This document shows, piece by piece, positions 11,376-28,666 of a stretch of 64,000 nucleotides of DNA. The position numbers and the translations under genes are program-made. Origin of the DNA: Halichondria panicea (Eukaryota > Porifera > Demospongiae > Suberitida > Halichondriidae); NCBI RefSeq assembly GCF_963675165.1, contig NC_087385.1, positions 6,436,912 through 6,500,911 of the forward strand. Direction: 5' to 3'. How positions within the stretch are numbered: position 1 is the first letter of the stretch; each line of letters starts with the position of its first letter. The notes under the pieces are model-generated. The model was given only the letters and a program-made list of their open reading frames with translations, searched no databases and was not told the origin of the DNA.

Positions 11376-13884
11376 TCAGTCACTTTCATCTTCATCGCTC
11401 AGGATACGTTGTTTGCTTCTCTTTACTTTGACACCAGATTCTACATGGAAGAAAAAATGTCCCAAATAGTAAGGGAAAATACCTAAGCTACAACCATACG
11501 TAATAACAAACAGGCAGTACAACAGGAAAAACATCTAAACTACAATCACGTGTACCAGCTACATGAAATCTACAAGTTAGCATCAAAAAACAAGTCTATT
11601 TAATAATAGCAAAACCATTATCTCTTGTACAGCATGTGACAACAACTACACAACTTAACAGACATGCCACGCTCACCTCTCTTGGTCCCCTCATCGTCCT
11701 TCTTAGCTTGCAGTAGCCTCTGCCTCTCCTCATCACTGCTACCATCCTCACTATCGTAGGCCTTGTACACCCTGGAGCGCACACTGCTCTTGATGGCACC
11801 AATGTCATCCTCCAGGTCCAGCTCACGATCAGGCTCCAGGTACGATGCTGTCAGACCACCCTTTTGAGCATGGCGCTCTCTAATACGACGTTTCTGGCTC
11901 TCCTTACGCACGTTTGCTCTTAGATTCACCTCCTCTTTCTGTGAACAGTAACAAGCATAATTACGTACGCACGTACACACATCCTTTGCCTACAGCATCC
12001 ATTGAATATTTAGCATGCACACTGACACTACAAACACAATAATGGGGTACCACTAGTATTAGTATTCACCTTAATTCTGGCTAGTCTGTCTGACTCAGGG
12101 TCCCTGCCCACTGCTGGGAGCACTCGTATCTTCTGTGCCTTGGAGAACCGATCAGCAATGGAGAGTGTCATTTTACGATGCGTTTGACTGTCCGTTGAGT
12201 GGGGTCTAAAGGTGAGCTTGTTCCTGAATACAGCCTGACCTTGCAGCCCAGTACCTGCAACAGTGTGTAATACAGCAATGTAAAGTTGATGTGTCATATC
12301 TATCTAGATAATCCAGGGTTTCATGGGATCGATAGCACATCGAAAAAAGTGGGACCATGCTTACATGTAGTTGAATCACAATGATTCCAAAAAAATGATG
12401 TCTGTACAATTTTCATACTTTTAAGTTTAATTATTCTATGGGGGGGGGGGAGGGGGGGGAAGCTTCCCAGGTAACTCGTATAACAGGACAATAACTAGAT
12501 AGTTGTGATGGTTAGCTGACCTTGTCTAACAAAGAGGTGACTGTACTCTCCAGACAAGATCTGCTTGTTAATATCGAATATCTCTCCTCCGAGATAGAGG
12601 GACATTGATCCATCAGTCCAGCGCACTATCCGAGCATTGCTCTCTCTCACCTCGTTGCCAGCCTCATCCATCGAGTAGCGCCATCGAATAGTGTTCTCAA
12701 CCTGAACAAATTAATGGAAGGATAGGTACATGCTAGAGCACTCTCAGAAACTGCTAGGACTTGTTCAAACAATACACAGATTCGAAACTTGGAAGAATGG
12801 ATGAAAATGCCTTATCTTGAGGATTACATACAATAAAAGCTTACAGATTAGATTATTTATACTATTCTCTATACCTTTAGTTTGAGTCTGGTCCTCCCCT
12901 CCTCGTCCAGCACATCATCATCCTCTCCCTCGTCCTCGTACAAGTCAGGCACAAACGGTCTAGGAGGGGATACTGGGTTAGGATGAGTGTTTGGAGCTCT
13001 AGCTTAGTGTGTCCTCGAAGCTAGACTGTTTGTGCATATACCTAGTCTCCACTGAGAGGAAGTTTGGTAGTTTGACAAAATGCAAGTCTGAGCCGATGTG
13101 TGCAGTACAGCGAGGTATCTCCACAAATATCCTGGGAACCTCCTCCTCTGGAGCAGCTGGCTCCTCTCCTGTGGCCCCTCTTTCCCCTGACTCTTCTGTC
13201 ATCAGCTCATGTCGGTGAAGGGTGGGCATATCATCATCCCTAGGAAGCACGAATAATTCCATGTCAGAAATTTCAAAACTTTTTATAAATACTGGGCTTA
13301 CCTGACATAACAATTACCGATTTAGTAATGTTACACAAGCCACTCACGATGAAGACAGATCTAATCCCTCCCCAAACAGTCTCTCCACAGTCTTGGATTC
13401 ACCCTCGTTAGTTTCCATGGGTACCGGGGATTGACCAATAGGAGAAGCCACTGGGGGTTCAGGTGTTCCCTTCTCCCTATCCTCTGCAGATTCACTCTCA
13501 CTACTGGAGTCACTGCAGTGCATAGCATATATAAGGATATTATTGTGGATTTGTGGTAGCTGCTTACGATAGAACATCAGTTCCAAAGATGTCTTGAGTG
13601 GTGTTCTTCTGACTCAGTAGAGTGTTCTCCTCACTCTCACTGGAGGACGCATCCTTTGGGACATTCACCTAGATTGCAAAGTACAAGAGTGTTAAGCATA
13701 GTCACCCATCTGCCCATTGTGAACCTTTCATCAAAATGGTGCACACCACCTTTCAGCCCCTGCTAGCTAGAACAGAGCTTACCTTCTGTGGCTCCTCCTC
13801 TGCTACGCTGCTCTCCTCAGAGGTCTCTGCCTCGCTACTGGAGGCACTGCTCTCGCTACTACTGCTCTCCTCTTGAACATCCAT
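11376..13884 (-). CDS. LEO1: LEO1, Paf1 complex subunit
   Basis: RNA polymerase II elongation factor of the Paf1 complex; acts in the nucleus with PAF1, CTR9 and CDC73. An acidic Ser/Glu-rich N-terminus lies in exons 13783-13884, about 13578-13671 and 13369-13515. The conserved LEO1 core follows: PRIFVEIPR and [13 protein letters not shown] (about 13031-13240), [16 protein letters not shown] (about 12885-12960), ENTIRWR and [17 protein letters not shown] (about 12520-12700), then [19 protein letters not shown] and [19 protein letters not shown] (about 12070-12253). The basic/acidic C-terminus spans about 11678-11940 ([31 protein letters not shown]) and 11376-11440, ending DEDESD and TGA. The start is uncertain. 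[10 protein letters not shown] at 13884 is chosen, since MPRGVPGDP at 13968 has no acidic character, and an upstream ATG at about 14107 lies in a possible 5' exon whose phase does not match. Confidence 0.95.
12440..12465. repeat. Poly(G) tract in a LEO1 intron
   Basis: Runs of G (about ten, then eight, split by one A) on the plus strand within the LEO1 intron. On the transcribed strand this is a C-rich tract. Confidence 0.8.
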
Positions 13885-14648
13885 TTGATGGTGATGAGTT
13901 AGGCACTGATATTGGCTTCTTTGTTGTCGACCCTTTGCCACTGGATCACCAGGCACTCCCCTAGGCAAAGGGTCGATTATATAAAAGAAAAGAAAGTTAA
14001 TACCTAGTCAACCTAGTATAGAACTAGCTAGCTAGCTACAGATATATACAGAAATAAATACCTCTCCGGCTCCTTGAAACTGAAGCCCCAAGTTGCTCAC
14101 TACCCATACTCAATAGGACACGGATCAGAGAACTAGAAGGTGAGGCACTCTATCGGTGTGTGGTATCTAGCTACCTAGATCCTCCCTGGCTTTACAGGCT
14201 GCACACTAGTACAGTAATGCCTGTCCTATTCATGGGTGGTAATCAGCTGATGGGCTGTTAACATAACGCTAAGTACTACAGTGTTTGATATCATTATACT
14301 GGCTGCTTAGAAACTATAATCATGATGCCCCATTAGCTATAGTAACTTTGTTTCCCTAATCTGAAATTGGCTCAAGTGCTGTGTACAAGTACGTATATAC
14401 ATGCAACACATACAAGACTTTAATAATCCACTTCAGTAGAGAGGTATAGTTTAATGCAAGCAATGATTAGCTGGGAAGATAGGTGATTAGGTGTTGTGGA
14501 ACTAGTGCCTTTGATGTCACTATAATTATTTGTGCCTTTGATGTTAGCTCATGAATGTCATTACTGCATAATTACCTGTGCTCTCAATGAATATCCATAA
14601 TGATAACCACAGCCCTAGCTTGTGGCGTTGTATACACGTACAGAAGCA
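13885..14648. promoter_or_regulatory. Divergent spacer between LEO1 and AMP deaminase
   Basis: About 760 bp separate the two start codons, which face outwards. It contains AT-rich DNA, CTAGCTAGCTAGC near 14030 and one direct repeat (GTGCCTTTGATGT at about 14506 and 14532). A possible noncoding 5' exon of LEO1 lies near 14065-14107, with a donor-like GTATTT. No TATA box stands out. Confidence 0.45.
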
Positions 14649-20975
<6,327 letters not shown>

Positions 20976-21250
20976 CTCTTAAGAACGCTTGCAATGATTG
21001 ATTGACTCTATTACACTTTTCCTGATTGCACTAATAGTACTTTTATTAGCACTTGCACTTGATAATATTTTAAGGTCGTTTGGAGAGTACAATCAATTAA
21101 CCTGTATTAATTATAATTATCTGCACAATGGGAGCCTTCTGATGATAATTATGACCCAAAAATTTCGATAAAAATATTTAAGAACGATAATAAAAGTGTT
21201 TTTGCTACATTCTGGCTAATTCAGAGATACAATACAACTATATATTCAGT
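20976..21250. other. Tail-to-tail spacer between AMPD and the P450 gene
   Basis: About 275 bp, strongly AT-rich, between the AMPD stop (20973-20975) and the P450 stop (21251-21253 on the minus strand). It probably carries the 3' ends of both transcripts; AATAAAA at about 21189 is a candidate poly(A) signal on the plus strand. No open frame is seen. Confidence 0.6.
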
Positions 21251-23394
21251 TCACTCTCTAGGTATAACTTTAATGAAGACTCCATTCTTGGGAGCCATGG
21301 TGATCCCTACCACAGTCTCCAGGGGAACCTGCAGTGCATGTAAGGATGATATCATTGTCATCTCACACAACAACTGAACACACCTCTGTGTCGGGGGCCC
21401 TCACAAAAGAGAACTTCCTCAGCACTTCAATCAGAGCCAGTTTAGCTTCAAGCATAGCAAACCTCATACCAATGCAGTTTCTAGGGCCATGTCCGAATGG
21501 CATGTAACACAGCTGTGGGCGCTTGGCCTTCTCCTCAGAGGTGAACCTACAGAAGGTAACATCAGTGAGCTGTCCTATATATATAGACAATGTCATTGAA
21601 CCTTTCAGGGATGAACTTGTCAGGTTCCTCCCAATACTGTGGGTCCTTGTGCAGGTGTGCAATAGGAACGGTCACGGACACTCCTTTTGGGATAGTCAGG
21701 TCATTGATGGTAATGGTCTTGTTACACAGGCGTAGAGTCCTACACAAATCATACAAAAAAGTGATTTGCTGTAATGCTTAATATACAATGTTTTGTAGGA
21801 AAGCATGAAGATGAGGGACAACTGCATTCACTAACATTGGTGCAGGAGGGTACAGTCTGAGTGATTCTTGCACCACCAGATCCAGATAGGTGATCTCCTG
21901 ACTGGCCTCGTACAGACCAGCATCCTAGCAATGCATGCAGAGAATAGACAATTAACTAACAAAACACACGGTTGAGGCTTACGGGGTTGTCCTCCATGTA
22001 ACTGTCTATGTCCCTCTGGAGCTTCTCCTGCACTTCAGGGTGGAGTGCCAGCAAGTAGGCCGTGTAGGAGAGGGTGTTGGCAGTGGTCTCATAGCCAGCC
22101 AGGAAAAACGTTATCGAATGAGCGGTAATCTGCTCGTTGGTCAGTTTCTTACCACCGACTGGACAAGACTGCTCCCCTTCCTCATCCACAGTAGCGTCTA
22201 TCATCAGCTGAAGCATGTCCTTGTACTGTGAGGATAATAGCAGTCAACACAACGACCGGAATGATAGGAGTAAGACACTTACATTTCCTTGGGGGCCACT
22301 TTTTCTGCGTTCATTTATTAAACTAAGGGCTGTATCTTTCAGTGTTTCTACTGCCCGTACCCTCTGCGATCGGGACATAAGGAAGCGCAAAACAGGCACC
22401 AACCAGGGGAAGTTATCTACATGTATATATATATCCAACGTTATACTAAATACACAGAAGGACTTACTGGTGAGAGGTAGTACATATGCCACAGAGGTTT
22501 TGTTTCCTTCTGCAGCTCCTCTGAATATGAGGTCGGCAGCATTAGTCAGCTCATCATTCTCCCCGCCCTGAATGTCCATCACTCGTCCGAATGCTGTCGC
22601 TATAATGGTCTCCATGGTGAATGAGCCAAAAACTCTGTGAAAAAAACACATCATAATGATAGAGCTATATCTGGCAGAGTCATCAAAGCACTGTATCGTC
22701 TTACTTGAAGATATCTGCACTCTGTCCAGACTCGGCAATCTCCTCCATCCTCTTCAGTAGACCCTGAGCACTGTTCTCAATCAGGGGAACCATCTGTGCA
22801 TGCATGTAAGACAGTGACGTATGATACACTAATTCCCCCTACACCAGTGGCCCATATAGACAACACTTCTTGATACTCAAGTTAACACAGCCTCACCATC
22901 TTCATCTTGGCAGCTGAGAAGGTGGGAGTGAGAGTTCGTCTGGCAGCCTTCCAAGCTTCTCCACGCTCCTGGAGTAGTCCATGAGGTGAGTTGGGCTTAC
23001 GACGTATAAAGTCAGGGAATATCTGCAGGTCATAATTATGGCTAGTGTGAAATTAATTCAATCAGACTTACTGGTCTGTCCATAAAGGAGTCGAACTCCT
23101 TCACTAGCACTTGCTTCAAAATGTCCAGGTCAAAGATCACAAGTTGAGGATCAATCCCGAAATAGAACCTATAGAAAGAATTTGCATCACCTAATGAATT
23201 ACACTATAATTATAATTATACAGTTTTCAATGAAATGTGAGCAGGTGTTGCATCAGCTACTATCACCACTCTTACCCAGAGATGGGTCCATAATCTTTAT
23301 AGAGCAAACTGATGAACTTGATCAGGCCCTGCAGTGTACATGCATACACATGAATGGTTATTCCTTGGTGATATACATTTAGGGTTTAGATTAG

Positions 23395-23435
<41 letters not shown>

Positions 23436-23833
23436 TAGTCCTGATCGCAGGCAATATACTTATCATTAGGTTTACGGGGAGTAGCAATAAATAACCTGTG
23501 TTCTGGATTTGAGGCATCCTGTTTACTAGGTTATCGGGTGAGGATAAACTAGACCATCATTATTTTGTGTAGTTGTAGATCTATACACGTACTTACAATC
23601 TTCTGTCGGAGTCTAGCGTTTCCAAGGATCGGCTCTGGTTTCGGTCCTTTGATTCCGAGACGTTTGAAGACCTGAAATGGTAGCCATAGCTTCCTGGAAG
23701 ATAACCATATCACCGTGTAAACAATAAAGATAGCGAGATAAAGATAAATCTGGAATATGTTGTTTACTTACTTATAAATCCAGTACAGTAGAAGTACCAG
23801 TGCTCCAAGTCCTAAACTCCACGAGGATAACAT
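21251..23833 (-). CDS. Cytochrome P450, CYP3-like (clan 3)
   Basis: Haem monooxygenase anchored in the endoplasmic reticulum. The N-terminal exon (23772-23833) encodes a membrane anchor (LGLGALVLLLYWIYK). The next (23597-23693) carries the Pro-rich hinge GIKGPKPEPILGN. Further exons give RRTLTPTFSAAKMKM (about 22900-23025, helix C region), VFGSFTMETIIATAFG, the I-helix FFLAGYETTANTLSY (about 21981-22225, AGxET proton-relay motif), the ExxR motif in QESLRLYPPAPM, and PKYW-like DPQYWEEPDKFIPERF. The haem loop FGHGPRNCIGMRFA (about 21385-21545) holds the Cys ligand. The last exon ends VFIKVIPRE and TGA at 21251. All signature motifs are intact, so it is probably active. The haem loop and MRFA..KLAL stretch resemble CYP3A. 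Substrate unknown. Confidence 0.94.
23399..23431. repeat. (CA)n microsatellite in P450 intron
   Basis: About 16 CA units on the plus strand ((TG)n on the sense strand) between P450 exons 2 and 3. Confidence 0.9.
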
Positions 23834-24195
23834 TGTTAGTCTTCTTGAACAAAAACTTGGAGGGGAATATAATATAGAATGGCCGGCAGCTCAGCATAAA
23901 ATAATGTATCTGATTTTCAGGCTGATGCAAGGGTGAGGGTAAAGGTCGCTAATTACACTTGGCTGTCAAAGAGGGGCGGGGCTGGTTTGCAGCAACATAC
24001 TGATATTCATAGGTAGGTACTCATACATTTGTAGCTCTATATGGAGCAATAGACTATATAGCATATAGCCACTGGTCTATGTAGATACGGATGCAAAGCT
24101 AGATCTCTACTGGGTATAATAATAGTATTAATTATTCACATCAGTATTAGAGTACTACGTAGTATAGTCTTTGAATCTAGGGAGCATGAGTAAAA

Positions 24196-26125
24196 TCAAT
24201 TTGAACATATGAACACGTAGCCATCTTTGGTACTTTGAGTGCTTGGACCATTCTGACTCTGTACAACGGGAGGTATTTGAATATAGCCGGCATCTTTAGC
24301 ACTTGTAGTATGATTGTCAGCATAACTGTTTTTGCTTGGAGACACAGACGTATCATTCTGTTGCTCCACGTTGTTTATCGATTCATTGCTTGTGTAGGTA
24401 AGAGCTTCAATGTAACCTCCTTCAACTTTATCCTTTCTGAGGGAGGGTATCATTCTCTCCACACTCCTGTCTGTTGAATCATGATCTGCTCCTGCTGATA
24501 TCATGCTGCTTGTGGACTTATTTCCTTCAGAATGTGTCATGCATTCTCCATCATTATAAGCAAGTGCAGTTATGTAAGAGGAAGGATCGATACTTGTATC
24601 AGTAGCTTGTTCAATGCACACCTCAGGCTCTGAGAAAGTAAACGTTGGGGCAGCCGCAATAGTATGTTGCATTTCTGATTCTATGGCTGAGTCGATAGTG
24701 CCGTCATCACTTTGAGTGTCACTCAGAGCTAGTTCCGCTGACTTAAAATGGAATGGGTCGATGATGCTAATCGCTGAAGAATACTTTTTAGGAAGTATAA
24801 ATGTCATGTCCAAAAAAACATCCGATATGCACTCGTACACCTACATGAGTGTGGGGAGTTGTCCAGCAATTTGTGCAATGAGTGCTTTGATGCATGCAAT
24901 CACTTAACTATGAAGCAGTAATTATACCTTGGTGTCATACTTGTGCAATCCATAGCCGGTTCTTCGATTCTTTAACAGCCTGTATGAGAGCAACAATGAA
25001 ATGCACCCTACAATGACACGTGCAGTGCACTCACTTGTTCTTCCTCCATCGCTTCACAGTAATAGAAATGCACATTAATAAAGAGAAAGAAAGAAGAGAA
25101 AACGGTGCAAGTAGCAAAAGTCCCATTATGTGTAAGCTGTGACTTCGAGGCATGTTGTTTGGTGGTGTAGAAGCTACAGAACTCCCAAAGCTAGTCGTAG
25201 GAGCTGCAGAACTCCCAAAGCTAGTCGTAGGAGCTGCAGAACTTACAAAGCTAGTCGTAGGAGCTGCAGAACTGCCAAAGCTAGTTGTAGGAGCTGCAGA
25301 ACTGCCAAAGCTAGTCGTAGGAGCTGCAGAACTCCCAAGGTTAGTCGTAGGAGCTACAGAACTTACAAAACTAGTCATAGGAGCTGCAGAACTTACAAAG
25401 TTAGTCGTACTTAAGCTTGTGGACAGAACAGTAGCATAGCTCAGATGATTTTCTGTAATGGTTGTGTAGATTTCTAGCATGTGGGAGCTAGAGCTGATGA
25501 TGCTAGTTAATGTGGGGCTGCTGCTCAAGGTAAACGTATTTGTTGGAGAGATGACGGGGGTCGAGCAGTTTCCTTCCAGTGAAGTTGGACTAAAGTTGTA
25601 TCTTACAATTTCTAAAGTAGGTTTGTTTACTGCCACATAGCAACCAAATGTAGTGCATTTTACATTCCCTGATAGCTGCTGTGGTATCATGCTCATAGCA
25701 TTTTTACCAACTACGAATATTGTGAAGGTTGATGATACCTGCATGAGTGTAAAAGAGAGCCGGCATGATGCACATACACATTTGCAGCAATGCATGCATA
25801 CCTCACGATGTGTCTCATTTGAGCAGTTGAACCTGATATAGGCATTAAAATCAAAAACGTTGGGATTGTAATTCTCTGCCAGAAACGTCCCTTGAGCAAT
25901 AGATCCTCCATCTCCCTCTCGACACGATATCTCAATGCAACTATTCCAATCAGAGGTTCCTACAATTATTTAGCTAGATCTATGCACACATTTTAGGTAA
26001 GTTGTTCACTGTATCTCACCTTCTAAATCTATTGCATTCTCACATTCCTGAATTTGGGAATGAACACTCATTGTCATCATCATAAGCAGACACACAGCAC
26101 TAGGTACTAACTGAGCAGGATTCAT
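24196..26125 (-). CDS. Mucin-like single-pass receptor with tyrosine-motif tail, copy A
   Basis: Unknown family. Five exons join in phase: 26020-26125, 25802-25959, 25035-25738, 24928-24979 and 24196-24840, giving about 554 residues. In order: signal peptide (LVPSAVCLLMMMTMSVHS); a cysteine-containing ectodomain of about 130 residues with N-glycosylation sites (FNCSNETH) and LSGNVKCTTFGCY; a Ser/Thr stalk; about nine 10-residue repeats (PTTSFGSSAA type); a transmembrane helix (LHIMGLLLLAPFSLLSFSLL) with basic stop KRWRKNK; and a tail of about 230 residues. The tail is acidic and Ser/Thr-rich with paired tyrosine motifs SSYITALAYND and GGYIEALTYTSN, then GYIQIPP and DGYVFI near the end. These resemble SH2-docking sites, which is inference. 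Its start faces the secreted-protein gene starting at 27072. A near-identical paralogue lies at 29726-31938. Confidence 0.82.
25185..25415. repeat. 30-bp coding VNTR in receptor copy A
   Basis: Tandem 30-bp units (plus strand CTAGTCGTAGGAGCTGCAGA plus ten bases) encode the Ser/Thr-rich 10-residue repeat on the minus strand. About eight to nine units here against four at the same place in copy B. The length keeps the frame open on both strands, so antisense open frames over it are shadows. Confidence 0.92.
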
Positions 26126-27071
26126 TTTGGAAGCTAGCTAGCTAGAGTATGCATGTGCACATCGCACAAGCTTGCAACATAGATTACACTGAAATTTGCA
26201 ACAATATGTAGATCTAGGTGTGAGGGGTGGGGCTATCTGAGAATTTCCCCACAGACTTCTCCTTTCTTGTTGCTGGGCCTCCTGCTATGAAGTCAAAACT
26301 GTAATGGTACTGAGAGCAGTCAAGAAAAAATAGGTGAGTAAGCTAGTTTATCTAGTTTATTGTAACCTTAAATTATTTTGCTGGTTATTACCGATTCTGT
26401 GTTGTTGATTGGGGATACCGATACGGCAATACATTGTAGCCTCAATTATCAGCGCTTTCCCACCTCCCCCCACCCTCGCCCCCCGTGGCTGAGGAGGGCG
26501 GCGGATCAATCAGACTATCGGTAACCGCTGCTACCACCTCAACACAATGTGCAACGGGGACCATCTGCTTCGTGGTAATCAATGTGTGGGTATAACTGTA
26601 GACTGCATGTAGGCTGAGCAGTAACCTTAATTATGTACATGTAGGTGTGACAGCATTGAATATGCTCAGGATTGCTGGTTCTAATACGCAAGACTGAATA
26701 ATTTTCAATCGGTATCCATTTTCAATCGGTATCCAGAACAATGTTCGCTGTTGGCATTGCATTGCATTAACGAAATATTTGCCAGTTACGTGCATTTAAT
26801 TTTTATTAGCTCATGCAGTGTATGCCTTAATGTTTGTAGCATAATACATTTCCAGGTATTACTGACGGGGCTGAAATATTGAGCAGAGAACATGGTTACC
26901 ATTGCACAGTGCAAGGAAATCCTCTTCGTACGAGCAGCTGTCTGTTGTGGTATAAAGGATGTCAAGATTGAGAGGCAAATCAGTTCACTCTTCAAGCCTT
27001 CAGCAGCAAAAACAACCCTCCTCATCGATCAACACTCTACTCTCACTGTCAGCAAATAACAACAACTAACA
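26126..27071. promoter_or_regulatory. Divergent promoter region, receptor A / secreted protein A
   Basis: About 950 bp between the two outward-facing start codons. Much of it is conserved in copy B: a GC-rich block (GTGGCTGAGGAGGGCGG near 26484), ATCAGACTATCGGTAACCGC, and the proximal promoter of the secreted-protein gene. A TATA box (TATAAAG) lies at 26951-26957, about 115 bases before the ATG. An exon-like segment ending in a donor (ATAGGTGAGTAAGC near 26330) is also duplicated and may be a noncoding 5' exon. Confidence 0.6.
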
Positions 27072-27738
27072 ATGTCCGCCTTTAAAGCCGTTGCCTGTGT
27101 CGTCTTCCTCCTGGTTATCAGTGCATCTCACTCGAGATCCATGAATACAATGAGCATACTGTGCGAATTTGATCACTTCATTCCAAATGTGAGAACCATA
27201 CCTGTACATCTAACACATACATGTATTATTTGTAAGCTAAGTAAAGTACTGAGGTACATTCCAATAACTATGCTCATAATGCAGGTAGTTCGCCCCACCC
27301 TTGCTGATAAATCTCGCCTCCTTTTTCTCCTAAACTTCAACGAGACCAAAATAAAACAGCTGGATGATCTGAACGTGACTAGCAATGTGTGTGGGGTACT
27401 GGCTGCTCATGAGACTGCCACGAGGGTGGGAAGAAATACTATGTTCCAGAAGAAAGTGCGAACTGACTCCATTTTGGTGAGTTTTCATGCACTTAACTGG
27501 TGGTCATGATACATGTATATAATTATTCTACTTTTATTTTCTTTAATCACAGGTACAATTTTTTATTGGAGGCCCTCAAAGCAACTCTACTGAACATTTT
27601 GATCCCAATTTTGAAGCTTCCCTGGACTATCTCCGAAAATATTGCCTGTACCACGAGTTTGCAATTGCTGACACTGTGTTTAAGTTCAAGGACCTATTGA
27701 CAGATCTAGGAGGTTGCAAAACGGAGCAGGCAAACTGA
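27072..27738 (+). CDS. Small secreted four-cysteine protein, copy A
   Basis: Three exons with phase-0 joints (27072-27188, 27285-27476, 27553-27738) encode 164 residues. A signal peptide (FKAVACVVFLLVISASHS) precedes a mature part of about 140 residues. Four cysteines are shared with copy B, in the contexts LC, NVCGVLAAHE, RKYCLY and GGC. An N-glycosylation site is shared in exon 3 (NST); both copies also have one in exon 2, as LNFNET here and LNTTET in copy B. The middle is helix-like (IKQLDDLNVT, ATRVGRNTMFQKKVR), so a small helical bundle is possible, but I recognise no family. The N-terminus after the signal (NTMSILCEFDHFIPN) differs completely from copy B apart from the Cys. TATAAAG lies at 26951. 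It faces the receptor gene across a shared spacer. A cytokine-like or host-defence secreted factor is a guess. Confidence 0.8.
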
Positions 27739-27835
27739 ATAGAATGATAGTCATAGATAATCATACACTCGTCGTTTTTTAACATTCATCACACTAGCTG
27801 TACTGATTTTGAATTACAATATACTATTGTAATAA
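27739..27835. other. 3' flank of secreted-protein gene A
   Basis: AT-rich DNA, partly alignable with the same position of copy B. No clear poly(A) signal beyond AT-rich tracts. Confidence 0.4.
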
Positions 27836-28055
27836 CATACCACAAGAGAACATTATAATAGTTCAATCAGTTTCAGTTTTATTGTTAAACAGTTTTTGAC
27901 TTGCTTACTAAGACGTTCACCATTGGAATAATTTATTGTCTTTGAGGCAGCTGGTTGTGTACTTATGTTGTTACTGTATTCTCTACCGGACCACCGGAGA
28001 CCCTAGGAGGAGTGTAGCGAGAACTGTCCTTGAATAAGGCTTGTTCGAAGGAGAC
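27836..28055 (-). pseudogene. Broken duplicate of the UVRAG C-terminal exon
   Basis: About 200 bp matches the last UVRAG exon and its 3' flank at 34960-35200 (shared TTACTAAGACGTTCACCATT, GCAGCTGGTTGTGTACTTAT). Small indels and a changed frame (AGACCCTAGGAGGAGTGTAG against AGACCCTATGAGGAGTAG) mean it no longer encodes the UVRAG tail. Homology stops at about 28053. The adjoining minus-strand stretch to 28102 (NLMASLKEELHVSFEQ) is open, runs in frame into the fragment, and has an acceptor-like CAATAG before it, so a chimeric exon is possible but unsupported. Confidence 0.82.
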
Positions 28056-28472
28056 ATGCAGCTCTTCCTTCAGACTAGCCATCAGATTCGTGTCCTATTG
28101 GGAGAGGAGGGTAACATTGTCATTTAGACTATGTGTGGACACTTTCAATGTCATGATGTTATGACAAATATGCGAGGAAAACTTTTGTTAATAGATTGGT
28201 AGTGTAGAAGGAATTCGGTTGCTGGGATAATTCGGCTACACAATACAATAATTACACCACAGCTCCACTGGGAAATTAAAAGCAATTACCAATGTGACCA
28301 ATATATGTAATTCTAAACCATAGACATGACTCACAGTACACCTATGGACATATGTCGACAACATACACGTTACATAATCACAGCTAGAATTGGAATGTCT
28401 CTACTTCCCGTCTCCCATGGCTACAGGAACACCACGTACTCACTTTATACGGTACTTTCAACCTATTCACAT
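28056..28472. other. Spacer with one coding-like fragment
   Basis: Apart from the possible minus-strand exon-like piece to about 28102, this is AT-rich sequence with no open frame, repeat or promoter I can support. Confidence 0.35.
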
Positions 28473-28628
28473 ACCGTATAGCGGGTAATTTTCGTGGAGC
28501 AAAATATTCGTGGTTTTTGTGGTTGGAGGTCTGACCACGAATATTTTACCCACGAATGAAGCGACCTTGCCTACCTTTACCTGCAGTGCAAGCAGCTACC
28601 ACGAAAATATTACCCACGAAATGAATAT
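28472..28628 (-). mobile_element. TACCGTATAGCGGG MITE, truncated copy
   Basis: Begins TACCGTATAGCGGGTAATTT and contains blocks such as GGTCTGACCACGAATATTTT and GAAGCGACCTTGCCTACC. These are the reverse complement of the interior of the complete copy at 33458-33671, so it lies in the opposite orientation. It fades out after CCCACGAAATGAATATTGCT and the second terminus is missing. Confidence 0.85.
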
Positions 28629-28666
28629 TGCTGAAACACGTACAGACTACAGTGGTTCCTCCATGT

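Larger units (their letters stand above)
23960..28053. repeat. Segmental duplication, copy A
   Basis: Matches 29498-35200. Homology starts at GCTGTCAAAGAGGGG, just upstream of the P450 promoter region, and ends inside a broken copy of the last UVRAG exon. It contains receptor gene A (-), its intergenic region, secreted-protein gene A (+) and a UVRAG tail fragment. Copy B is longer because of insertions between its two genes and one in a receptor intron. The arrangement is best explained by one tandem duplication with breakpoints upstream of P450 and inside UVRAG. Confidence 0.9.

Noticed and set aside
25139-25439. Plus-strand frames repeating ASRRSCRTPK or VVGAAELPKL over the VNTR
   Set aside because: Antisense shadows of the receptor repeat, created by its 30-bp unit; the minus-strand gene has signal peptide, TM segment and splice sites.
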